NCBI RefSeq assembly: GCF_000425305.1
Contig: NZ_AUDE01000027.1
Span: 1 to 64,000 of the forward strand
Direction: 5' to 3'
DNA from: Psychroserpens burtonensis DSM 12212
GTDB taxonomy: Bacteria > Bacteroidota > Bacteroidia > Flavobacteriales > Flavobacteriaceae
DNA: 64,000 nucleotides
This document shows, piece by piece, positions 43,889 through 52,121 of this stretch; position 1 is the stretch's first letter; every line of letters begins with the position of its first letter. The notes under the pieces were generated by a model. That model was not told where the DNA came from and did not search any database. It saw nothing but the letters and a program-made list of their open reading frames with translations. A program made the position numbers and the translations under genes.

Positions 43889-43925
43889 AAAAAAGCACAA
43901 TCCTTGGATTGTGCTTTTCCTTTTT
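43889..43925. terminator. Bidirectional terminator
   Basis: AAAAGCACAATCC (43891-43903) and GGATTGTGCTTTT (43906-43918) form a 13 bp stem, with A run before and T run after, between convergent genes. It can end both the E2 gene and the minus-strand acyltransferase-like gene. Confidence 0.88.
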
Positions 43926-43938
43926 GCAGTATTGAAAT

Positions 43939-45126
43939 TTATAAATAACTCAACCACCATTTGTTTTTATTATTGGCTTTGTATTTCATATACATGTTGC
44001 ATAGCGGGTAGAGCATAATAACCACTGCTATCCAAACAACATAAGTGACCCATAAGTCAAAACCTTTATTAGCTAGAAAACCACTGTTAAATCGCTGAGG
44101 TGTAAATATTAATTCTTTCCAGTTTTCACCTAAAAGACTAAGCCCTATAAATCCTATTAGATGAACAAGGTATAAATGTATAATGTAGTAGAAAAACGGA
44201 ACACGACCTATCACGACCAAAAAATTGGTGCACCAATTTTTGATAGATTCAATAGCGTATAAAAACAGCATCGCTGGACCAAGTGTCATCAATGTGTATA
44301 ATAATGATGGTGGGTATTTAGCGGTATTTAAAAATGACATCAATACATATGCACCGCCCTTTTGATCACTCCAAGGTGTCAGATTTCCGTAGGTATTAAT
44401 ATATCGAAGGCCTATAAATAGGGCAACAGCTCCTAGTCCAAAATAGAGTAGCCATTTTTTACGGACTTTGACATCAAAGTCTTTCTGGTAAAAATGACCA
44501 AAGCAGTAGCCTAGAATCATAATACCTAGCCAAGGCAAAAAAGGATAAGCGATAAACAATATACTTTCTCCATTATTGAATCCTGCAAAACCATCTTGAT
44601 GTGTGAAATACCATAGTATGGATAGCGGGTCATTACCTTGCATTGTAATACCATCTAAAAGATTATGACCAAAGAGAATTATAAAACCAAGTACTAGCAG
44701 TGCTTTTTTGTGTAGATAAATTAATGCAGCCATAAACATCATACAAATACCGATGGCCCAAATTACTTGAAAAATATGCAGACCTAAACCAATATCAAAA
44801 GTCCAGGCAAAATTGACAACGGTTAATTCTATAAAGACCAGCCATAGTCCGCGAGTGAACAAAAACTTCGCTAGATTTTTTTTTGAAGATTGTTTAGAAC
44901 CATATAAAAAGGCTGAAGTCCCAGCTAAGAACACGAAAACAGGAGCACAAAAATGAGTAATCCACCTCGTGAAAAAAAGTGCTGGAGTTGTGGTATCCAT
45001 ATTTGATGGATCACTGTAAAGATAACCAGTGTTAGTATAATCTCTCACGTGGTCTAATGCCATTACAATCATAACGAGGCCTCTTAAAATATCAATAGAT
45101 TCAATGCGATTAGATTTGATTTTCAT
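43939..45126 (-). CDS. DUF1624 / heparan-alpha-glucosaminide N-acetyltransferase-like membrane protein
   Basis: A 395-residue integral membrane protein with about nine or ten helices. The start (RIESIDILRGLVMIVMALDHVRDYTNTG) is the family signature, with the Asp-His pair in the first helix. WITHFCAPVFVFLAGTSAFLYG and FYYIIHLYLVHLIGF are further landmarks. Members are thought to transfer acetyl groups across the membrane to sugars; the actual substrate in Bacteroidota is unknown. Single gene, convergent with the E2 gene. Confidence 0.82.
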   Translation of the reverse strand: MKIKSNRIESIDILRGLVMIVMALDHVRDYTNTGYLYSDPSNMDTTTPALFFTRWITHFCAPVFVFLAGTSAFLYGSKQSSKKNLAKFLFTRGLWLVFIELTVVNFAWTFDIGLGLHIFQVIWAIGICMMFMAALIYLHKKALLVLGFIILFGHNLLDGITMQGNDPLSILWYFTHQDGFAGFNNGESILFIAYPFLPWLGIMILGYCFGHFYQKDFDVKVRKKWLLYFGLGAVALFIGLRYINTYGNLTPWSDQKGGAYVLMSFLNTAKYPPSLLYTLMTLGPAMLFLYAIESIKNWCTNFLVVIGRVPFFYYIIHLYLVHLIGFIGLSLLGENWKELIFTPQRFNSGFLANKGFDLWVTYVVWIAVVIMLYPLCNMYMKYKANNKNKWWLSYL

Positions 45127-45479
45127 AATGGTATGTGACTTAGTTGCTGTTAACTAGTTAGTTGTGATTGATAATGACCGTAAGGTCGTTTTTTTATTTG
45201 AGAATTCGAAATCTAGATTTATATCGACTAAAAACATAATTCTAAAAATTATATCTTCCTTTAAGACCTGTTTAATCATCTCATTTTCAATATGATCTTC
45301 TAAATTTTGTTAAATAGGTTGTCATTATGATGATTCGTTTTAGTGCTATTGGTGGCACTAACTATGGTCTGGGTAGCTGTGCAGAAGTACCCGTTTTTAA
45401 CTGGTCTCTAATGAGGTTTCGTTGGCTTATATCCTCTTTTTTTTAGTGAAGATCATTTTGAATTTGAATAGTATTAAAT
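45127..45479. other. Intergenic region, nothing identified
   Basis: About 350 bases between two minus-strand genes. Apart from a 7 bp inverted repeat (TTAGTGC ... GCACTAA, near 45340-45361) I see no gene, RNA or clear promoter. Confidence 0.3.
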
Positions 45480-46115
45480 TTATTCAAAGTGGACTTTTAA
45501 AATCTCGATGAATTTCTTGCGACTATCAACATTGGTGTAAATTTGATCTTCAATTTTTAGAATTGGAAATTTAAGACCCTGGAGTGATGAGATATCGAGT
45601 TCAGATTTTAAAGACTTAGAGGCTTCGATGTTAGTTTCAAGATTGTAGTTTTCAAAATTAAAAGCATTTTCTCCAAGAATCTCTATGGCTTGATTGCATA
45701 ACTCACAATTTGAGTTTGAATACATCAAAATAGTCTTCTCCAATTTAGCGTCATTAATTTTAAGATTAAATTGGTCATGAGTTTTTCTCATTGTTAAACT
45801 GGTAGTTACTTCATTAACAATAAATGTCGCATCATAATGACCTTCCTTACCATCTAATACAATAAGCGTTTTTAATAGCTGTGTTGAGTTGCCTGGAATT
45901 TCCTTTAATATAGGACGCTTACTTGTTCTTCTATAGTCTTTAGTAGTCACACGCAAAAAAACAGCATACGGAATTGAATCTGTGTTTTTTGCAAATAACT
46001 GTAGACGTTTACCTGATTTTTTCTCGACTAATGTCACGTATGGGTTGCTGCTTATTTGTGAAAAACAAGCAAGAGGGAGCATTAAATAAAAAATACGAAC
46101 TAATGTAAGGCGCAT
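45480..46115 (-). CDS. Secreted thioredoxin-fold protein with CxxC motif
   Basis: The frame opens at 46148 but the ATG at 46115 is chosen because it starts the signal peptide (MRLTLVRIFYLMLPLACFSQ). The mature protein has an N-terminal beta domain of about 100 residues (YAVFLRVTTKDYRRTSKRPI, GHYDATFIVNEV). A glutaredoxin-like C-terminal domain follows, with ILMYSNSNCELCNQAIEIL (CxxC pair) and LKFPILKIEDQIYTN holding the cis-Pro. It is likely a periplasmic thiol-disulfide protein. It is divergent from the exonuclease gene, with only about 70 bases between starts. Confidence 0.7.
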   Translation of the reverse strand: MRLTLVRIFYLMLPLACFSQISSNPYVTLVEKKSGKRLQLFAKNTDSIPYAVFLRVTTKDYRRTSKRPILKEIPGNSTQLLKTLIVLDGKEGHYDATFIVNEVTTSLTMRKTHDQFNLKINDAKLEKTILMYSNSNCELCNQAIEILGENAFNFENYNLETNIEASKSLKSELDISSLQGLKFPILKIEDQIYTNVDSRKKFIEILKVHFE

Positions 46116-46129
46116 AATCTCTGATAATA

Positions 46130-46165
46130 TTTGAATAAAATTAATCAAATTTAAAAGTATATTTG
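46130..46165 (+). promoter_or_regulatory. Promoter for the exonuclease gene
   Basis: TTTG (46130-46133), 24 bases, then TATATTTG (46158-46165) match the Bacteroidota sigma consensus. The start codon at 46187 follows about 20 bases later, leaving a very short leader. Confidence 0.65.
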
Positions 46166-46186
46166 TAAAAATATGAATAATAAATA

Positions 46187-46963
46187 ATGCAACTTAATTT
46201 AAATAAACCCATTTGTTTTTTTGATTTAGAAACAACAGGAATTAACATCACGAACGACAGGATCGTTGAAATTTCTATATTGAAAGTTTACCCTAACGGA
46301 AAAGAAGAAACGTATACAAAACGTGTTAATCCAACAGTTCCAATTCCACCCGAAGTGACATTAGTTCATGGGATCTCTGATGAAGATATTGCAGATGCAC
46401 CAACCTTCAAAGACATTTCAAAAGAGGTGTATCAAATGATAAAGGATTGTGATTTAGGGGGTTTTAATTCTAACCGCTTTGATATCCCTGTGCTAGCAGA
46501 AGAAATGCTGCGTTCAGAAGTGGATTTTGATATGAAAAACATGCAGTCTATTGATGTTCAAACCATTTTTCACAAAATGGAGCAACGTACCTTGAGTGCA
46601 GCTTATAAGTTTTATTGTGATAAAAACCTAGAAGATGCCCATAGCGCAGAAGCTGATACTTTGGCAACTTATGAAGTATTGAAAGCGCAGTTGGAAAGGT
46701 ATGACGAATTGGAAAATGATTCTAATTTTTTAGCAGAATTTAGTTCGCATAAGAAATTTGCAGATTTTGCAGGATTCATCATCTATAATAAGGAGGGTAT
46801 TGAATGTTTTTCCTTCGGAAAGCATAAAGGGAAACTAGTGACAGAGGTTTTAGACAAAGAACCAGGTTATTTTGGATGGTTACTTAATGCAGATTTTCCT
46901 TTGTATACTAAAAAGGTTTTAACTGCGATTAAGTTAAGAGCTTTCAATAATAAGTTAAGTTAA
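46187..46963 (+). CDS. 3'-5' exonuclease (DnaQ/DEDD family)
   Basis: A 258-residue nuclease of the DEDD superfamily. Exo I is FDLETTGINITNDRIVEI (Asp and Glu metal ligands). Exo II is GGFNSNRFDIPVLAEEM (Asp). The end of the fold shows EDAHSAEADTLATYEVL (His and Asp). The C-terminal ~70 residues contain CFSFGKHKGKLVTEVLDKEPGYFGWLL, a small extra motif seen in several such exonucleases. It may proofread or trim DNA ends; it is too short to be polymerase-linked. Confidence 0.88.
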   Translation: MQLNLNKPICFFDLETTGINITNDRIVEISILKVYPNGKEETYTKRVNPTVPIPPEVTLVHGISDEDIADAPTFKDISKEVYQMIKDCDLGGFNSNRFDIPVLAEEMLRSEVDFDMKNMQSIDVQTIFHKMEQRTLSAAYKFYCDKNLEDAHSAEADTLATYEVLKAQLERYDELENDSNFLAEFSSHKKFADFAGFIIYNKEGIECFSFGKHKGKLVTEVLDKEPGYFGWLLNADFPLYTKKVLTAIKLRAFNNKLS

Positions 46964-47030
46964 AGCCAGAATATACATTTGAGTGAGCTTTGCGCATTTG
47001 AGCCTTTGCGAGAAAAAACAAGCAATACTA

Positions 47031-47642
47031 ATGAAGTTAATTTGCATAGGTCGTAACTACACAGACCACATAAAAGAATTAGAAAACGAAAAACCAACAG
47101 ATCCAGTTGTGTTTTTAAAACCTGATACGTCTATTCTACTAAAGAAACAGCCTTTTTTTATCCCAGATTTCTCAGATGATGTGCATCATGAGGTTGAAGT
47201 TCTAGTGAAAATCAATAAAGTAGGAAAGCATATCGCTAAGAAGTTTGCTCATAAATATTATGATGACATTGGATTAGGAATCGACTTTACGGCACGTGAT
47301 GTGCAAGCGCAGCTAAAAGCGAAAGGACTGCCATGGGAAAAAGCAAAGGCTTTTGATGGTGCAGCAGTTATAGGCGAGTGGCTTCCGAAGAATAATTTTA
47401 ACGACATCAATAACCTTGGTTTTAGTTTGAAAAAGAATGAAGAGATTGTTCAAAAGGGAAATACGAGCTTAATGCTATGGAAAATTGATGAAATTATAGA
47501 ATATGTCTCAAAATATTTTACTTTAAAGATTGGAGATATTATATTTACCGGAACACCCGCAGGAGTTGGCAAAGTAATTGCCAATGATCGTTTAAAAGGA
47601 TTTATAGAAGACAAACAATTGTTTTCAATTACAGTTAAATAA
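47031..47642 (+). CDS. Fumarylacetoacetate hydrolase family protein
   Basis: The frame is open from a GTG at 46983, but the first 16 residues have no family counterpart, and the ATG at 47031 starts directly with the family opening MKLICIGRNYTDHIKELEN. About 203 residues. It has VVFLKPDTSIL, the metal-binding HHEVEVLVKINK (Glu pair), LGIDFTARDVQ and FTGTPAGVGKV, matching FAH-type hydrolases and oxaloacetate tautomerase/decarboxylase-like enzymes. The substrate is open. The stop codon overlaps the ATG of the Hpt gene by one base. Confidence 0.86.
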   Translation: MKLICIGRNYTDHIKELENEKPTDPVVFLKPDTSILLKKQPFFIPDFSDDVHHEVEVLVKINKVGKHIAKKFAHKYYDDIGLGIDFTARDVQAQLKAKGLPWEKAKAFDGAAVIGEWLPKNNFNDINNLGFSLKKNEEIVQKGNTSLMLWKIDEIIEYVSKYFTLKIGDIIFTGTPAGVGKVIANDRLKGFIEDKQLFSITVK

Positions 47643-47983
47643 TGGAACAACATTACAAATTACATAGAGTAAAGGAATTGGCAGATAATGATATGGAATT
47701 CATCAAAGCGCTTGCGGAAGCCTTTTTAGGAGAAGTGCCAGAGGATGCAGAACGACTCAAAAAAGCAGTAGCCGAAAGTGATTATTACAATACTTACCAG
47801 GCAGCTCATAAAATGAAACCAACCATAGATCTATTTGAACTTGGTGTATTAGAGGCTCTTATTGTAGTTCAAGACTGGGGGAAATTGGAGAAAGCAGGAG
47901 AAGACTGTTCTCGTGAATTAGAATTGGTTTTAGCTGCAGTAAATCAAGCAAGTACAGAAATTAAAGAAGATTTCGATTTATAA
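47642..47983 (+). CDS. Hpt-domain phosphotransfer protein
   Basis: A 113-residue stand-alone histidine phosphotransfer domain. The four-helix bundle includes FIKALAEAFLGEVPEDAERLKKA and the phosphorylatable His56 in YQAAHKMKPTIDLF. It would pass phosphate between a hybrid kinase and a response regulator. No kinase or regulator gene is nearby. It overlaps the FAH-family gene by one base and CinA by one base, so all three are on one transcript. Confidence 0.82.
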   Translation: MEQHYKLHRVKELADNDMEFIKALAEAFLGEVPEDAERLKKAVAESDYYNTYQAAHKMKPTIDLFELGVLEALIVVQDWGKLEKAGEDCSRELELVLAAVNQASTEIKEDFDL

Positions 47984-49230
47984 TGATAGCAGAAATTATT
48001 ACCATTGGTGATGAAATTCTCATTGGCCAAATTGTTGATTCAAATTCAGCATTTATAGCAAAACAACTTAATAAAATTGGTGTTTCAGTATATCAAATTA
48101 CATCTGTTCAAGATGATCGAGCCCATATTTTAAAAGCCTTTTCTGAAGCAGAATCTAATGCAGATATTGTCATTATTACAGGAGGTTTAGGGCCAACAAA
48201 AGACGATATTACTAAAAAAACGATAGCAGATTATTTTGGCGATACCTTAAAGGAAGATATTTCAGTAAGAAAAAATATTGAGCATTTATGGGAAGCTTAT
48301 GTCAAGAGGCCTGTAATGCAAGTTAATCTAGATCAAGCATTAGTGCCATCAAAGGCTGATGTTTTGATGAATAAATACGGAAGCGCTCCAGGTATGTGGT
48401 TAGAAAGGAATAATACGGTTTTTATTTCGCTGCCAGGTGTTCCATATGAGATGAAAGCACTCATTGATGACGAGGTTATTCCAAAATTAAGAGCCCGCTT
48501 TAAATTTCCTTACATACAGCACAAAACCTTTTTAACTTACGGTTTAGGTGAGAGTTCATTGGCTGAGCGTATTGAGAAATTTGAGGATGAATTACCAGAC
48601 TTTATCAAATTAGCATTCTTACCAAGCTTAGGTCGCGTTAGATTGAGACTGTCGGCAAAAGGAAATGATAAGTTAGTTATTCAAGCCGAAATGGAAAAGC
48701 AAATCCAATTATTATTGCCTCAAATAGAAGATATATTTGCAGGTTATGAGGAAGATTTGTCTATAGAAGCTATTATTGGCACTTATCTTACTGAGCAACA
48801 AAAAACCATAGCAACAGCAGAAAGTTGTACTGGCGGATTATTGGCAGAACGTTTTACTGCAAATGCAGGAGCCTCAAAATATTTTAAGGGAAGTATTGTA
48901 AGCTATACAAAAGAGGCAAAGGTGAATGTGCTTAAAGTGTCCGAAGATTTAATTGATCAATATACTGTCGTAAGTGGAGAGGTTGCAGAAGCTATGGCGA
49001 AAAATGTATTGCAGTTGTTTGATACTGACTTTGCGATTGCAACAACAGGTAATGCTGGACCAACAACAGATGATACAGCAGAAGGTTTAGGAATCGTATA
49101 TATTGCTATCGCTACTAAAAATGATGTATATTCTGAGAAATTTAGTTTTGGAAATCATCGTGTTAAAGTCATTAATAAAGCAGCAAATAAAGCCTTTGAA
49201 ATGGTACAGAAAGAAATTTTAAAAAAGTAA
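47983..49230 (+). CDS. cinA: CinA family protein (nicotinamide-nucleotide amidohydrolase-related)
   Basis: A 415-residue protein. The N-terminal domain is MoCF/molybdopterin-binding-like (EIITIGDEILIGQIVDSNSAFIAKQLN, ITGGLGPTKDDITK). The C-terminal domain carries the PncC-type deamidase signature ATAESCTGGLLAERFT and ATTGNAGP. In characterised members the C-terminal part deamidates NMN and the N-terminal part hydrolyses ADP-ribose. Length and order are standard. Overlaps the Hpt gene by one base. Confidence 0.92.
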   Translation: MIAEIITIGDEILIGQIVDSNSAFIAKQLNKIGVSVYQITSVQDDRAHILKAFSEAESNADIVIITGGLGPTKDDITKKTIADYFGDTLKEDISVRKNIEHLWEAYVKRPVMQVNLDQALVPSKADVLMNKYGSAPGMWLERNNTVFISLPGVPYEMKALIDDEVIPKLRARFKFPYIQHKTFLTYGLGESSLAERIEKFEDELPDFIKLAFLPSLGRVRLRLSAKGNDKLVIQAEMEKQIQLLLPQIEDIFAGYEEDLSIEAIIGTYLTEQQKTIATAESCTGGLLAERFTANAGASKYFKGSIVSYTKEAKVNVLKVSEDLIDQYTVVSGEVAEAMAKNVLQLFDTDFAIATTGNAGPTTDDTAEGLGIVYIAIATKNDVYSEKFSFGNHRVKVINKAANKAFEMVQKEILKK

Positions 49231-49240
49231 CAGTTTTAGT

Positions 49241-49271
49241 TTGCCTGTATTACAAAGTTTTATTAAATTTG
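49241..49271 (+). promoter_or_regulatory. Promoter of the L28-L33-DUF4295 operon
   Basis: TTG (49241-49243), 20 bases, then TAAATTTG (49264-49271) is a close match to the Bacteroidota promoter consensus. The leader to the L28 start at 49346 would be about 65 bases. Confidence 0.7.
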
Positions 49272-49345
49272 CACCCTGTTTAAAAATATCTATAAACGAT
49301 ATTCGAGGATAGGTACAGTATAACATCATATAAAGTTAGAAAGAA

Positions 49346-49582
49346 ATGTCAAGAGTTTGTGAACTTACTGGAAAGAAAGCGATGGTTGGAAACAACGTAT
49401 CTCACGCGATGAATAAAACAAAGCGTAAATTCAACGCGAATTTAATCAAAAAGCGTTTTTATATTCCAGAACAAAATGAGTGGGTAACTTTAAAGGTATC
49501 GACTTCAGCATTAAAAACCATCAATAAAATTGGTATTGCTGCTGCAATAAAAGAAGCGAAGTCCAAAGGATTTTTAAAATAA
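49346..49582 (+). CDS. rpmB: Ribosomal protein bL28
   Basis: A 78-residue large-subunit ribosomal protein. It opens SRVCELTGKKAMVGNNVSHAMNKTKRKF, the standard L28 start, and closes KAAIKEAKSKGF-like. First gene of a conserved Bacteroidota cluster with L33 and DUF4295. Confidence 0.97.
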   Translation: MSRVCELTGKKAMVGNNVSHAMNKTKRKFNANLIKKRFYIPEQNEWVTLKVSTSALKTINKIGIAAAIKEAKSKGFLK

Positions 49583-49609
49583 TAGCGTAACGCGTTAAAT
49601 TCACGTACA

Positions 49610-49792
49610 ATGGCAAAAAGAGGAAATAGAATACAGGTTATATTAGAATGTACAGAGCACAAGGAGTCTGGTCAACCAGGAACGTCTCGTTACATTACTA
49701 CAAAAAACAAGAAGAATACGCCAGATAGAATGGAGATTAAGAAATTTAATTCTGTTTTAAAGCGTATGACACTTCACAAAGAGATAAAATAA
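49610..49792 (+). CDS. rpmG: Ribosomal protein bL33
   Basis: A 60-residue large-subunit protein. It reads [20 protein letters not shown] and then [20 protein letters not shown], a typical L33. It lacks the paired CxxC zinc motifs, so it is a C-minus, zinc-independent form. Confidence 0.96.
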   Translation: MAKRGNRIQVILECTEHKESGQPGTSRYITTKNKKNTPDRMEIKKFNSVLKRMTLHKEIK

Positions 49793-49840
49793 TAATTCGA
49801 AATTTTCGTAAGAAAAATTCAAATAACACCCATAACAGTC

Positions 49841-49993
49841 ATGGCAAAGAAAACAGTAGCATCATTACAAACCTCTTCCAAGAGGCTTACAAAAGCGATC
49901 AAAATGGTAAAGTCACCAAAAACTGGAGCTTACATGTTTGTGGAGTCAGTAATGGCACCAGAGTTTGTTGATGGTTTTTTAAACAAGAAATAA
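49841..49993 (+). CDS. DUF4295 family protein
   Basis: A 50-residue protein (MAKKTVASLQTSSKRLTKAI, KMVKSPKTGAYMFVES, ending FLNKK). DUF4295 is found almost only in Bacteroidota, constantly just after L28 and L33, which suggests a ribosome-associated role; that function is inference from position. A terminator follows at 50019-50049. Confidence 0.92.
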   Translation: MAKKTVASLQTSSKRLTKAIKMVKSPKTGAYMFVESVMAPEFVDGFLNKK

Positions 49994-50018
49994 ATTAAAC
50001 ATTTTATGTTTGATTATG

Positions 50019-50049
50019 AACTGCTTTCATATTTGAAAGCAGTTTTTTT
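50019..50049 (+). terminator. Terminator of the ribosomal-protein operon
   Basis: AACTGCTTTCA (50019-50029) pairs with TGAAAGCAGTT (50034-50044), short loop, followed by a T run. The right arm contains the TTG of the next promoter. Confidence 0.85.
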
Positions 50050-50062
50050 ATGTCTATATTTG
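50032..50062 (+). promoter_or_regulatory. Promoter of ftsY, overlapping the preceding terminator
   Basis: TTTG (50032-50035), 19 bases, then TATATTTG (50055-50062). It gives ftsY its own transcript immediately after the ribosomal-protein operon ends. Confidence 0.6.
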
Positions 50063-50135
50063 AACAAGAGGTGACAAAATAGCAGATATTTTTTCGGCTT
50101 GACATTTGACTAGAACTTGTAAATATGTACAACGA

Positions 50136-51110
50136 ATGAGTTTTTTTAAAAAAATATTTTCTTCAGAAAAAAAAGAAACCCTTGATAAGGGGTTAGAGCA
50201 ATCTAAAACATCCTTTTTCTCAAAATTAAATAAAGCAGTAGCGGGTAAATCTAAAGTTGACGATGACGTTTTAGATAATTTAGAGGAAATTTTAGTGTCC
50301 AGTGATGTTGGGGTTAATACCACATTAAAAGTTATTGGACGCATTGAAGAGCGTGTCTCCAAGGATAAATATTTAGGAACTTCAGAATTAAATACAATCT
50401 TACGGGAAGAAATTGCTGGCTTATTATCAGAGACGAATTCTGGTGAAGAGACGGAGTATGTGCTTCCTGAGTTGCCAAAACAAGCCAATGGTTCAAAAAC
50501 ACCTTATGTGTTAATGGTCGTAGGTGTTAATGGTGTTGGAAAAACAACTACGATTGGAAAACTAGCCTACCAATTTAAAAAGAAAGGATTTAAAGTCGTT
50601 CTAGGTGCTGCAGATACTTTTAGAGCTGCTGCAATAGATCAACTTCAAGTTTGGGCAGATCGTGTTGATGTACCCATGGTACGTCAAGATATGGGAAGTG
50701 ATCCAGCAAGTGTGGCTTTTGATGCTTTGCAATCTGGAGTTAACCAAAATGCAGATGTTATTATTATTGATACCGCAGGACGTTTACATAATAAGGTGAA
50801 CCTAATGAACGAGCTGACCAAAGTAAAACGTGTCATGCAAAAAGTAATAGGTGATGCACCTCACGACGTGTTATTAGTATTAGATGGCTCTACTGGACAA
50901 AACGCCTTCGAACAAGCTAAACAATTTACTGCAGCTACAGAGGTAACTTCTCTAGCAGTTACCAAACTCGATGGTACTGCAAAAGGAGGTGTTGTTATTG
51001 GGATTAGTGATCAATTTAAAATTCCTGTAAAATATATTGGTGTAGGAGAAGGGATTGAAGATTTACAAGTCTTTAATAAATATGAGTTTGTGGATAGTTT
51101 CTTCAAATAA
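50136..51110 (+). CDS. ftsY: Signal recognition particle receptor FtsY
   Basis: A 324-residue GTPase that docks the signal recognition particle at the membrane. The frame is open from a TTG at 50106, but the ATG at 50136 begins with the usual MSFFKKIFSSEKKETLDKGL. Residues ~15-90 are the four-helix N domain. The G domain shows the P-loop VGVNGVGKTTTIGKLA, GAADTFRAAAIDQLQVWA, IDTAGRLHNK, TKLDGTAKGG and the closing GEGIEDLQVFN. The acidic A domain of enterobacterial FtsY is absent, as in most Bacteroidota. Confidence 0.96.
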   Translation: MSFFKKIFSSEKKETLDKGLEQSKTSFFSKLNKAVAGKSKVDDDVLDNLEEILVSSDVGVNTTLKVIGRIEERVSKDKYLGTSELNTILREEIAGLLSETNSGEETEYVLPELPKQANGSKTPYVLMVVGVNGVGKTTTIGKLAYQFKKKGFKVVLGAADTFRAAAIDQLQVWADRVDVPMVRQDMGSDPASVAFDALQSGVNQNADVIIIDTAGRLHNKVNLMNELTKVKRVMQKVIGDAPHDVLLVLDGSTGQNAFEQAKQFTAATEVTSLAVTKLDGTAKGGVVIGISDQFKIPVKYIGVGEGIEDLQVFNKYEFVDSFFK

Positions 51111-51459
51111 GATTCCTTTGAAAAAAGCAATCTCATAATTCATACACTAAATGAATAGTCCCATTACAAATAAAGAACAAGTTATCAAAAGCGTTTTGGT
51201 TAAAATTTTTTAGTAGCGCTTTTGTCACAGAGACTTTACATTATTAGTTTTGCGACTTTTTGTTTCCTGGAAATAAATCCTTTGATTCTTAAATAGTTAG
51301 TTAATTATCGTTGCCTTCAGTTGTATTTTATAGTTCTGTTTTTAGCTAGTATTTTGTTCTATTGCTTGAGAGCTTTATTGATGAAATTGTCGAATTCAAT
51401 TATTATTTGCGATTTTTTTTATTTATTCTTATTTCATCAGTATATTTAAAATAAAAACT
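51111..51459. other. Intergenic region, nothing identified
   Basis: About 350 AT-rich bases between ftsY and a lipoprotein gene. I see no gene, RNA or convincing promoter. Confidence 0.3.
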
Positions 51460-52005
51460 ATGAAAAATTCACTATTACTTTTATTACTCACTCTTTTATT
51501 TGGTTGCAATGCAGATGATGGACCAGCTCCATTTTCACTCGAAGGTAAAACGTACATAGTTGTTGCCTATGAAGTTGAAGAAAGCATGGATCTGAATGGA
51601 GATGGTATTTTTAGTACAGATTTAATTATAGAAAATAATTCAGAAGCTAGTTTAGTTCCTTTTGGCAAGAGAATGCAATTTTTAAATGATGGTAGAGCTT
51701 ACTATCCTTTAAACGATTTTCCTATTTTTGGTGTAGTTGGTGAAGAGCAAGTTACAAGTTATGGAGCTCCTGCTGCTGAACCTGCGTCTTATGTTTTTAA
51801 TAGGCCAAATATTAGATTTTCTCTTGGCGATTCTATAACGTCAAATACAATTTTGAGCGATGATAACCAAATAATAATAACCCGCTTTAAACCAACTGAG
51901 CTTTTTAGTTATGTTGATAATTTTGATTGGAGATATTTTAATGAATCGGGAGAAATAGAAACGTACATTGGTGATTTTATCATCACTTTAGAACTGCAAG
52001 ATTAA
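51460..52005 (+). CDS. Small lipoprotein of unknown function
   Basis: A 181-residue lipoprotein. The signal MKNSLLLLLLTLLFGC ends in Cys16, followed by NADDG, the acidic start linked to surface export in flavobacteria. The mature part has DLNGDGIFSTDLI, which looks like a calcium-binding-type loop, and mostly beta-like sequence afterwards. No family recognised. It lies upstream of the amidase gene on the same strand, 116 bases apart. Confidence 0.65.
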   Translation: MKNSLLLLLLTLLFGCNADDGPAPFSLEGKTYIVVAYEVEESMDLNGDGIFSTDLIIENNSEASLVPFGKRMQFLNDGRAYYPLNDFPIFGVVGEEQVTSYGAPAAEPASYVFNRPNIRFSLGDSITSNTILSDDNQIIITRFKPTELFSYVDNFDWRYFNESGEIETYIGDFIITLELQD

Positions 52006-52121
52006 TAAGTTTAAGTATTTAACTCCTAAAGAAACGCATCAAAACAATTTGTTTATGATGTGTTTGGTTTTTCAATAAGGATTGATTTGAATTTTCCGTA
52101 CTTTTATTAAAAAATTAAACC

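Noticed and set aside
46983-47030. GTG start giving 16 extra residues on the FAH-family protein
   Set aside because: The extra residues have no family counterpart, and the ATG at 47031 starts exactly at the conserved opening.
50106-50135. TTG start for FtsY
   Set aside because: The ATG at 50136 begins the usual FtsY start (MSFFKKIF).
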